A program made the position numbers and the translations under genes. Under the pieces are notes generated by a model that had not been told where the DNA came from, searched no databases, and was given only the letters and a program-made list of their open reading frames with translations. A stretch of 35,386 nucleotides of DNA from a virus: the IMG/VR virus record IMGVR_UViG_3300033141_003454, positions 1 to 35,386 of that record. The stretch is one strand, 5' to 3'. Positions 16,078-27,200 of this stretch are shown here, piece by piece; position 1 is the stretch's first letter, and each line of letters opens with the position of its first letter.

Positions 16078-18193
16078 CGCAGAACCTGCATTGACACTGG
16101 AAGAGGAGGAGCGGAGCCAGCAGCAGAAGAATGCCGTCCGTGCCTCAGACGCGAGGATGAAGAAGCCACCAGCGCCCGAGCGATCGCCGGCGACTGTTCG
16201 GAATTTAGCCAGAGCCGAAAAGGTCTTGGCGAAGCCGAAGGTGCAACCTGAGTATTCCGCAAAGCTTTCTGCAAAGGCGAAACTAAATGCAGAGGGCGGA
16301 GCATTGCCTCCAGGAACTCCGCCACCTAAAGCAAAGATGCAGATCTTAACCCCAGCCAAAGGTACGCCGCAAGGTAAACGTCCGGCTCCGGTTCCTACTG
16401 GCGTAAGAACTACTCACACCGTTGAGGGCAAGACGGCGCTACAGAGAGATGCGCAGAAGCGGAAGGATTGGCATGCCGAGCAGGCTGCCAAAGGTAAGCG
16501 CGGGGTGTCTGCAAGTCGCATCATGGCTGAGGAGCGTCTCCGGAAGGGTCCCTCGAAGGTCCAGCAGATGCAAGAGCGTGGAGTAAGCGCGCGCCAGGCC
16601 AGTCGACCTGGGTATATTTCTACCCGTGGGGGTAAGTCCTGGAGGAAGGCATCTCCGCGTGAGCTCTCCAAACAGAGAGCGAAGACTCCGATCGAGCAGC
16701 AGGCAGAGAGAGACTGGGAGGTTGTGGCCGGCGGCGTGAGATCTCAGGTGGGACGAGCTGCTACATTGGACGAATACAACGCCCAGTTTGAAGAGATGAA
16801 GTCTCGAGCCGGCGAAGGTGCGTCCTTTGCGGCCGCGCAGATCCAGAAGGACTACATCCAGATGATGCCGCCAGATGTTCGTGTTGAATATGAACGTGGA
16901 CAGGAGGACATCCAGGCCGAACGTGAATCACAACAGGCCGCCCAGAAGTTGAAGATCCTGACCATCGCCGGCGAGGAAGCCGCCATCTCCTCAGAGGAAG
17001 AAGGACGAGGGATGAAGCTCAGGACGATCCAGAGGAAGAAGGCGAAGGCAGAGACTGGTGGCAGACTGGAAGCCCAGGAGACTGCATCTGCGGATTATGC
17101 TGAGGCGCGCAGGAAGCGGGAGCGCGAAGCAATTCTGAACAGGGAGGCGACCAAAGAGGAATCTGCTGGCAATTTGGCTGAAGCGCAGCAGAAGAGAGAG
17201 GACGCCGCTCGAGAGGCCAGCGCAGCCGCCGCCCTGGAGCTTCGTGCTAAGAATGCGGAACGCACTGCCGAGGTTGCTGGCGCGGAACGTCACGCCGCGA
17301 TCGGGGTAGAGACTGGCCTCGTTGAAGAAGAAGGGGCCCTCAAGCAGCTCAAGAAGAAACGTGAGCTGAAGACTGCAGAGGAACTCGCCGTCGCAGAAGC
17401 TGACACGGCCGAAGCTACGGAGCGCGCGACTATTCGGAAGGAGAAGAATCTTCTCAAGGAGAAGGCTGCCCTTGCTCTATCGAAAGCGGAAGAGCTTCGG
17501 GCGATCGAAGACGCTCTTCCTCCTAGCAGGAGGGAGAAGGCGGCCACTGCCCGTAGTGGATTCGAGAGTTCGCGGAAGATTGCAGAGTCACTCGATGCCC
17601 AGGCCCGGAAGATGATCGAGCAGCATGGCAAGGTTGTCCAGGGCAAACTCATCATCATACCCGAAGAGCAGCTGCGCGAGATTGAGTCGCGACGCGACCA
17701 GGCATATTCTGACATGAAGTGGTACCAGGATCAGTATTCTGAAGCCTCGGGTCTTGACTCGCCGCCCTCGCTCGCACCAGATAAGGCAAAAACAATTAAC
17801 CAGTCAGACCAACAGAGAGCCGCCTCCATTAGTTACGAGAAAATGCTCGCCAAAGCAACAGGCAAGGGGAAGTTTGCGTCTGAGGCGTATCTTTCAAAAG
17901 GGGAAGCTTCGAGAAAGAACCTTGATGAGGAGTGGGCGAAGACTGGTCTACCGAAGGAAGATGCTCCGCATGCGGTTAGAACCTATAGGGCGCCCAGAGA
18001 CGTACCTCCCTCAGCTGAGAAGATTGAGGCTAAGCCGAAGGAAGATCCCATGGGCATGATGCTGGAGGCATCTCTGAATGCGTATAAGGCTGGCAAGCTG
18101 AGCAACGCAAAGCTCAAGAGGGTCATGGATACACTGGGGGTTCCTGCACCTGAGTGGCTGACGGCCGAGATAGAAGGGGCTGCAGTCCAGTAA
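16067..18193 (+). CDS. Large coiled-coil protein, probable internal virion protein
   Basis: A 708-aa hydrophilic protein starting at ATG 16067 after a GGAGG, overlapping the previous gene by 11 bases. Residues 1-120 are Pro/Ala/Lys-rich and disordered. Residues 130-260 are basic. Residues 275-570 are almost continuous helix rich in Ala, Glu, Lys and Arg (for example EARRKREREAILNREATKEE), a long coiled coil. The C-terminus has a compact helical end (KLKRVMDTLGVPAPEWL). Its position directly before a giant polyvalent protein matches internal-core gene pairs of short-tailed phages, where one partner is structural and the other is ejected. No catalytic motif is visible. Confidence 0.6.
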   Translation: MALNAEPALTLEEEERSQQQKNAVRASDARMKKPPAPERSPATVRNLARAEKVLAKPKVQPEYSAKLSAKAKLNAEGGALPPGTPPPKAKMQILTPAKGTPQGKRPAPVPTGVRTTHTVEGKTALQRDAQKRKDWHAEQAAKGKRGVSASRIMAEERLRKGPSKVQQMQERGVSARQASRPGYISTRGGKSWRKASPRELSKQRAKTPIEQQAERDWEVVAGGVRSQVGRAATLDEYNAQFEEMKSRAGEGASFAAAQIQKDYIQMMPPDVRVEYERGQEDIQAERESQQAAQKLKILTIAGEEAAISSEEEGRGMKLRTIQRKKAKAETGGRLEAQETASADYAEARRKREREAILNREATKEESAGNLAEAQQKREDAAREASAAAALELRAKNAERTAEVAGAERHAAIGVETGLVEEEGALKQLKKKRELKTAEELAVAEADTAEATERATIRKEKNLLKEKAALALSKAEELRAIEDALPPSRREKAATARSGFESSRKIAESLDAQARKMIEQHGKVVQGKLIIIPEEQLREIESRRDQAYSDMKWYQDQYSEASGLDSPPSLAPDKAKTINQSDQQRAASISYEKMLAKATGKGKFASEAYLSKGEASRKNLDEEWAKTGLPKEDAPHAVRTYRAPRDVPPSAEKIEAKPKEDPMGMMLEASLNAYKAGKLSNAKLKRVMDTLGVPAPEWLTAEIEGAAVQ

Positions 18194-18203
18194 GGATCAT
18201 AGC

Positions 18204-21200
18204 ATGGATACTGATACTTTTCTTATGGAGCTGAACAAGACCCATGAGGATCCATCTCTCATGGATCCTGGTGGAGAGTTCGTTCCTGAGGAGACTGAAG
18301 AGCTTCCGGTACCTGAACTTCGTATCGAGGGACCTCCGCCTGAGCCTGAGCCGGTCCCAACCCCTGAGCCCGAGATTCTTGAACAACCCGCGGCCGCACC
18401 TCCGCCTGTTGCTCCTCTTGAGTTGGCCCCTGAGAAGATCGAGAAACCTACACCGACGATGGAATCGCTTGTTTCCCCCGAGACCAGTCAGAAGTTTCTG
18501 GCTGAGCTGGAAATGATGAAGCCAGCTGGCGCCACAAAGAAAGGTGTTCAACCGATATCGCCAGAGTTCGATCCGGAGGGAATCGATTATGATTACAAGA
18601 GCGCTGAAGAAGTTGGGATGAAGCCAGACGAGACTGGACATTGGGCCAGCCGCCGACCATATACGGATGAGGAATCAGAAGCCCTTGGTCTACCGCCGGG
18701 ATCCGGATTGATTCTGAAGGGGAAATCCCACGAGACCTGGAACAAAACCTTAGAGGGTGAGGCGTCGGCCGGCTATGTAGTAGTCAGGGGTGAAGGCAAT
18801 CGCTACTACTCGGTTCCCGCTCCTCAGGCAGACGACAAGATGGGCGTCCTTGAGCAATGGAAGAGGCGTGGTGAGCAGACGCTTGGAGATCCAGAGGCAA
18901 GGGGTTTCCAGTTCTTGCCAGGATCCTCATGGGAAGAGCAATCATATAGAGCCGCCACAGTAAGTCTGGGCAATGAAGATACTGGCAGAAAAAGACTGCA
19001 TGAAATGAGCGATACCCAGTTGTATAAAATGGCCAGACACATGTGGCATCCCCTCGAATCTTTCAAATCCTTCTTTACTGGATCATCTAAAGAACAGAGT
19101 GAAAGACGTCGTCTTCCGAAATTCATAAGAAACCCAGCGCCATTAACAATGATTCCTGAAGAGAGAAGAGCGAAGGGGATCAGGCGGCTGTGGGCTGATG
19201 TAAAAGAGCGGAAGGTAACTAGTTATACACGCGAAGAGCGGAAGCGGATTGAGGATGCGTTGTTCGCCAGGATGAACAAGCGCCTGGTCACAATGGAGAA
19301 ATTCAAGACGGAGGAGGAACGCAGAGGGAAGACCATTCTGAGCCGTGCTGTTATCGGGGCAGCTGAGATGATTCCGTATATGGAGAACATCGCTCTTGGA
19401 CCGACTATGTTTATCGGTGGAGAAACGCCAGCTCGAGCTTCGGAAATGATGGCCGGCGAGGTTGCCCTGGACGAGGAAGGGAAAGCGAGGCTGACGAAGC
19501 CAGGAGTAGAGGCCGGCGAGGCTTACACAAAGGGCGTCATCGGATCCGCAGCCACCTTCTACATTGAGAAATTTCTGGGCAGACAACTTGGTAAAGTAGC
19601 CGGGAAGGTAGGGGGCAGGTTCTTACCGGCCGGCTTCACGACGGGGATCAAGAATCTAAAGGGCAAGATCCCATTGCTTCCGGTCTTTGAGAAGATCAAC
19701 AAACTAACTGGATTCGGCAGCCTGACGGAAGAGATATTTGTAGAGGAATATGCTGAAGCCCTCGTCAACGCGATCGGCAACCTCCAGAATGATTACGAGT
19801 CCGGGAATCTACCACCCCTCCTGGAGAGGTTGAGCGACGCCCATAAGAACTTCATCAAGGCTGTTCCGGATATGGCCCTGGCCATGATGTTTCTCCGGGG
19901 ATCCCAGCATGCCGCCAGTATGCCGGCGTATCTCGCGGATAGGGGTCATGATAAACTCGACCAGACTCTTAATGCGTTAGGAGTTCCATACAATCCGAGA
20001 GCAACCAAGAAGACGAAGTCTTCGTTAATCGAGAAAGCATTTTCTGACCTCGTAAGCGCCGGCGAGGCGAAGACCCTCCACGATTCCGTGAATGATGCGA
20101 TCACCGAAGAGATCGAGGCAATATACGGTGTGAAGGAAGCTGAGGAAGAGGTCGCGCCAGTGAAACCTGTGAAGGAAGCAGCCGAGAAACCTGAGGCCGC
20201 CCCGGCACCTAAGGAACCTTCTCCAGCAGAAGCAATAGACATTAACACTTTATCTGAAACTACCAGAGAAGATATTAAATACGCCACTGATCTGTGGCCA
20301 GACGAAGAAGCGGGGCCAAAGGCAGATGAGGTATACTGGGTCAGAACAGAGAAGCCAACATCTGAATTGATGAGTGTATTCTCCGAGGATGCGGATCCTG
20401 TCCAAACCATGATAGAAGCAGGTTATGACATAGAAGGTCTTGCTGAAGATATTGCCCAAAACGGGTTAGAGAATCCTATTGTTGTAGGTGACACAATCGA
20501 GGGGCAGCATAGAATCCTTGCCGCCAACATTGCTGGGATGGATACTCTTCCTGTAATCGAAATGAAGCATAAAGAAAAGGAGGCACCAGATGCCAAAACT
20601 GAAGAAGGAGAACCGGTACAATTATATCGTCCGGAGGAAGGGGGCGTCAGACCAGGAGAACAAGGACCTGGCGAAGAGGGGGTTCGACCGGACGTTAAGG
20701 GAGAGGTCGGAACGACGGAAGAGCTTGTAGCCGTCCTTAACGATATAACTCCAGAATCCATCACCGTAAAACAGTTCGGCAAACAGCTGGCCATTGTGAC
20801 TGAGAGCGGTGAGGCGATCGCGGTGCGAAGAATGGCGCCACCCGCGCCAGATACACCAGGTGCGAAAGCCTGGTTTGCCAAATCGATTATTGGGGATGAC
20901 CGCGGCGCCACCTTTGATCATCCGGACGATGGTCTTCCTGTTACAATCCCAGAAGAGTATGAGGACTTCGTTGCGCTCGCTCCGGAGGAACAGGCGAGGA
21001 TCCTCTCGGCCTATGCACCAGCAGCTGCCCACGACGTGGAGACGGACAATTATGTGGTTGAGGAACGGTCTTTCCTGAAACCTAAAGTTCACCTCGAAGA
21101 GATCTTCCACTCCGGTGTCGGCCGGCTTAGTGCAGATTCCCAGTCAGACATCAATGAGAAGTATGGAGACGAGGAGTCGGCGTACTCGAGCGAAGCGTAC

Positions 21201-24200
21201 AAGACTGGCAATTTCAGTGACGATCCCGCTGACCAGGCTCTCAAGTCAATTCATGACGGATCCGTGTACAGGCGAAACGTGTTGGATGATCCGGACACTC
21301 CGACGGCCCCTGAGCCCACTCTTACAGTAACGCCCCAGGACGACAGTGAGACGCCCATCAGCACGTATGCTGTCCGCAAGGGGATCCGGAAGCCGCCATG
21401 GCAGACGTTGGACCTGCAGAGCCCTGAAGCGAAAACGCTCGCGCGCAGGATGTCGATAGAATTTGAGATGATGGATATCCTTATCGGCCCACTCGATCGC
21501 ACGAAGGCATTCGACTACAAAGGAACCAAGTCGATGGATCCTTCTGACCTGGCCATGGCCTTCAACGAAGCACTCAGGGATGGCACCATTCAGCGACTTA
21601 TGGATCCCGGGGTACCGGCTGAGGATCTGGCGGCCGACATGGGACTGAAGGGGAAGAAAAAGAAAGCATTCTTAGAAGAGGTGCGGATCCTCCGTACTGC
21701 GCCGTTATATGATACACCGGGAGTGCGATCGGTACTGGGAGACAATACGAAGACGCATATGGGGACCGGCTTCGCAATCTTCACCTGCGCTCCGACGGCG
21801 CCATGCAAGGAATGTTATGCTGCTCGATCGCAGTTGATGTCGTCTATCCCTGCGGTCAGGAAGCACATCCGGAATACTTTCCATATCTTTGTGGATCCTA
21901 TTGGCTGGGGGAAGCGGGTGGCGCTCGAGGCTGCCAGGCAGAATCGTCACGTCATGCCGTTCATCAGGTTGAACGATGTTGGAGATCTGACGGGTGGCCA
22001 GATGTTGAAGGGATTCAACGCGGTAGCCGAGAACTCTGATCGGCCGGTGCATGTGTTCAGTCGGCACCACGATATGCTTGCTCGCTTGAAGGGTACCGCC
22101 CAGTCACCGTTCTTCAAGATGGGCAGCCTGGACAGAGATCTCTATACCTTCTACGGTCTCCCATACTTGCTCGACAACATGAAGGAGCGCTCGATCGCGA
22201 ATGCCTGGCTCTACACGGATCCGGCTGAGATCCCAGCGATGGAGACATTGATGGACGAGGATGAACTCCCCCTGATCCTGGCGGCATCTGTAAAGCTGCA
22301 CAACGGTCTGCCGGCGGACATGAAGGCATACAGTTGTCCGTGCGATTCCGGCTCCCGCCTTGCTGTCAAATCTTGCATCCAGTGTGCCCTGAGCAACAAG
22401 GGGTGTTACATGGGCTTCTTCAATAAGGGCATCGATGCAGACGGCCGGATGTGGAATCTTATGGATCGCGATCGTCCTGATGAGATCACACCGGTTGCCT
22501 TTAATGTCACTGGCGATTCATGGGAGGGTACCGAACCTGGTCAGAACAAGCGGCCAGCTGGTCAGCCGAGGATCCCCGCGAACAAGGCGTGGGCGAATGT
22601 TACGGCTGAGGTCCTCAAAATGAAAGCCAAGGCCATCATCGCGAACATCCGACATTATGAGAACGGCTACAAGAAGGATATCGTCCTGAAGGATCCCCGC
22701 TTCCCGGATACGGTTGTCAGGACGAAATCGAAACCGCGCGCGCTCAAGTATGTGAAGAGACTACGTGCCGCGGCCGGCGATGCCCTGGGGGGGACCTTCT
22801 GGCTGCCAGGTGGTGTGGATCCCAATGAGGACGTGGCCTACCGGGATACGGTTCCGATAACGAGTCCTCGAGCGATCAGTCGACTCAGGAACGAGTCACA
22901 GGACGCTACGGATCCAGAGCGTTATGCTGTGGAACGAGTCTCTCCGGAGGCGACGGTTGTTCCAGATCTTGACGTGGCAGAGGAGAGGGTGGCAACGCCA
23001 GCGGAGAAAGCGAAATCTGCAGAGCTCGGCCGGCAGGCTTCAATGGGGCCTGCAGCTGACACTCCGGCAGCCACCGTGACCGATGCTGATATCACGAAGT
23101 ACGCCGTCAGCCGGAATGTGGATCCAGAGAAGGCCAGGGCATCAATGAAGAAGGACCTGGAAGATATTGTCGCCTCGTCCACTGATGCGTATGAGAAACA
23201 AGAAAGATATGAATCGGTTCGGGGCGCGTTCATCTTTGGAGGAGCGGAACGGTGGCAGGCCGCCTTCAAGTACGGGGACACTGTCTCGAGTATTGTCCCT
23301 GAGCTTGTTAAGGATCGTAATGTTGCCTTCGATATCCGCGGGTATGCGATAAATAATCCTCGAGACTTTGCCGCCTTGTTGATGCCCTTGAGGTCCCCCT
23401 ACTTCGAGACCATGAAGGTTGCCTTCCTTGATAGGAAGAATCGGGTCATCAAGAGTAACGTCGTCACCGTTGGCATACTGGATGCCAGCCTGATACATGC
23501 CAGGGAGATGATGACGGGAATGCCAGAGAACACGGCCGGCGTAGTGATCTCCCACAATCATCCCAGCGGAGATCCTAGTCCAAGCGCCGAAGATATCCGA
23601 ATCACAAAAGTGATCGTCAAGGCATTCGAGGATGCCGGTATCAACGTCCAGGACCATGTCATCACTAATGGCGGCACTTTCTTCTCGTTCCGCGAGGAGG
23701 CCACTGTCGCGTTCCCAGAGATCCCTCAGTCCGCAAAAGAGAAGAAGCTTGTCCGGCGCAAGATAAAAGAACCGGCTGTGATGCCCGGCACGGAAGCGTG
23801 GGAGACTGTTCGTCGTAGCGAACTACCAATAATTATGACTCCAGACGATATCGCCAAGATGGCCAAGGGTCTTCGCCAGGCGAATCCCCTGATGGGACAT
23901 GCGATCTACTTGAACACCAAGAATAGGGTAGTAGGGGTAGAGCGGATGCCTCTCGATATTTCCATGAAAGACTTTCGTAAGCGCATCACCCTCGCCGTGT
24001 CAAGGGAAGGGGCTAGCGGGTATGTTCTCGACTGGCCGGCTCCGAACGACGACATGGCTTTTAATGTCGGCAGGGAAGCAATCAACCTGAGCAGCAGCTT
24101 AGACGTTAAGATCTATGATATGGCAACAGCGAACTCCAGGTCGACAAGGGAAGAGGGGATCCTGGTGTTCATGGAGAAGCCCGTAGAGTATACGACCGGC

Positions 24201-27200
24201 GAAGAAAAGAAGAAGGCCCAGGAGGTCCGTGAAGCTGGCAGAGAGACTGAGACGGCGCCCACGGAAGCCCAGAAGGAAGCCGGGAACTATGCCAAGGGCA
24301 AGCTCGCCCTGCAGGGGATGAACATCAGCATTGAGAATCCAAAGGGATCTACTCGCAGCGGTGTGGATCCTGGCGGACAGAAATGGGAGCAGCAGCTGCA
24401 GAACAGCTACGGGTACATCAAGAGGACCGAGGGCGCGGACGGGGATCAGATCGATGTCTTCATTAATGATGAGAACCCGATCAGTGAGACGGTCTTCGTG
24501 GTCAACCAGGTCAACCCAAAGACGGCGGAATTTGATGAGCACAAGGTCATGCTCGGGTTTGAGAATCTCAACGACGCCACGCAGGCATATCTTTCCAACT
24601 ACCAGGAAGGATGGCAGGGCCTGGGCTCGATCGACGCCATGAGCATCGATGAGTTCAAGGAATGGATCAAGTCTGACAAACCAAAGAACAGTCGGCCGGC
24701 AGTGAAGCCTGAAGCACAGGACGCGAGAAGGAACCTGGAGATAGAGCTCAGGTATTCTGTCGAGAGACGCAGTGACCAGCCGCGGGATCTCACGCCAGAC
24801 GAAAGGAATGAGATCGATGCGGTCCTCGCCACTGACAATCTTGACGCCACGGCCGGCGCCCTGGCCTTCGGCGAGAAGAACGTTGGTGATGAACCGCTTG
24901 CGGTCACCTTGGTCGACATGAGAGAGGATCTCCTCAAGCAGACTGATGCGCTCGTTGCGGATCCTGCGAAGATGCAGGAAGCCCTGGACAACGTCGTGAA
25001 GGCCCAGCTGCTCCGTGAAGCTGTTGAAGTGATCCATGGCGTGAAGTATGCGGTTGAACGGCGGACCGTATCATTACCGACTACGGTTGGCCCGAACCCC
25101 GGCACAACCACCACGAAGGTAACAATGTCGCATCCGGACTTCAAGAAGGCGAAGAGTGGAGATCTCGAGGCAGCTGACAGATTTGTGAGAGCCGCAACGA
25201 AACCTGGTCTTATGGTCTGGGCAAAAGCCAACATCAAGTCAGACGATGTGATCATGCCGATCCTGGCAGAAGAGGCGTCTGGCAGGAATAAGATTCCCCT
25301 GGCGTTTGCCAATTATCTATCTGAGGAAACTGGAGCAGACTATACCGCTGATATCGTGCAGAGCGTAAGAGCAATGCACACAGGCAAGGGGGCTATGTAC
25401 AGGATGTTGCAGCGTCCCGCATTTGATGGTCCCGTAGTAGCCGGGAAGAGGTACTGGATTGTCGATGATCACTTCACCATGGGCGGCACAATCATTGAGG
25501 CAGCAAACCATATTGTCCAGAATGGTGGGGAAGTTGCGGGTATTGCCACTATTTCCAAGAGCAATACAGCACCACCAAATTTAACAATTGACACGGCCCA
25601 GGCTGAAGAGGTAAGATCCCGCTATGGTAACACCATCCTCCAAGAGTTCAACATTGACCCCGCCGCCCTCACGGCAAGCGAGGGTCGGTACCTTCTCACC
25701 TTCGTATCGGATGAATCCCTCCGAAAGAGACTCGCTAAGGTCCGAGATGAAATCGGACAAACAGAAGCTCAAGGCGAGATCTTCCCGCGGCAAGTAGCGG
25801 AATCAGCCGTCCGCTACGCCATAGCGAGGGCCGAGAAAGGTGTCCTGTTCCATGTCACAACCAGGGACAACCTGCAGAAGATCAGAAAAGAAGGTCTCAA
25901 GAATTTCCAGACTACAAACTGGGTAGACGCCCAAGGCCAGCGCCAGGGGAAAGGCGAGATCTTTGCCTTTGAGAGGGTCGAAGACGCGCTCCGATGGGGG
26001 TTCAAGATGGACTGGGATCTCTTCAAGGGCAACCAGGAAGGTGACGTTGTTCTCGTTAAGATGAGGCGCGGCACCGACAAGTGGGACGTCGACACGGCGT
26101 CACCCCTCGAGCAGGCCGGCGCCAAGGGCCAATGGCTCAAGAGGTACCAGGGCGTACCAGTCGAAGACATTCTCGCAGATGTTGAATTTAACAAAGACAT
26201 GATGCCCATCATGCGAAAGCTGACAGCCGCGGAAGTGGGAGATATCCCTGTAGAAGATGTATTCCCGGAGAACACCCGCTATGCTGTCGAACAACAAGAA
26301 GCGCAGCCACCGGCCGAGACTCTTCCTCCGGAACAGGAAGAGGTACCACCGATTTGGAAATCAGGAATGTATGAGACAGTGGAGAATAAACTCCCTGGCT
26401 CGGTCACAGGACCGCAGTTGGTCAGCTTGCTAGAGTCATGGGCCCGGAAGGGACAATTAAAACGCGCAGAGCTAGACGATTCAGGCATCCTCGACTGGGC
26501 CAGGGAGACTAAAGGGAAGGTTTCAAAGGCAGACGTTCTTGCTGAGCTCGAGCGCAGGACGATCGAAGTCGGCGAGGTCATGAAGGGTGCTGATATTGAG
26601 GAGAATATCTCCAATGAACTCAACCTTGAACTTGAAGGGCAGGACATTCCTTCCATGCCGCTAGAATGGCTCCGTGTTGCTGACGACTTAACCGAAGCCG
26701 CCCAAGAGTATCAACGTGATGGTAATACAGAACTTGCTGAAAAATACTTTAGAATGGCAGAAGAAGCCAATATACATGCAGAAGGAATAGCGGATGGAAC
26801 TACAGCGGATGGAACGAAATTTGCCCAATGGCAAGTACCTGGTGGAGAGAATTACAAAGAGCTGCTGCTCACATTACCCGTTACCAAGGAAGCCATTCCG
26901 GATCCCAATATCGCGACCTTCGAGGAGATGGGGAAGAAGCATTACCCTGACTCCGAGATCCGGATTGTTGATGTGAGTGAATCGACATCGCAAAAGCGAT
27001 ACGATATGTATGTGGACGACAAGTTGAAGTGGACGGGTCTGGCCGGCGATTATGATCCACAGGTTCACGGGACGCGTCGCGGATTTACCGACGGTCACTG
27101 GGATGAACCAAACGTCCTTGCCCATATAAGGTTTGATGAGAGAACTACACCGGGAGATATTACAGGGATGGAGGTTAGGAAGACGACCGGTGGGCGTCCA

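Noticed and set aside
24099-25037. Minus-strand frame of 312 codons opposite the giant gene
   Set aside because: It is a shadow of the pyrophosphatase-like region, whose sense strand carries clear conserved motifs. The antisense product has none.
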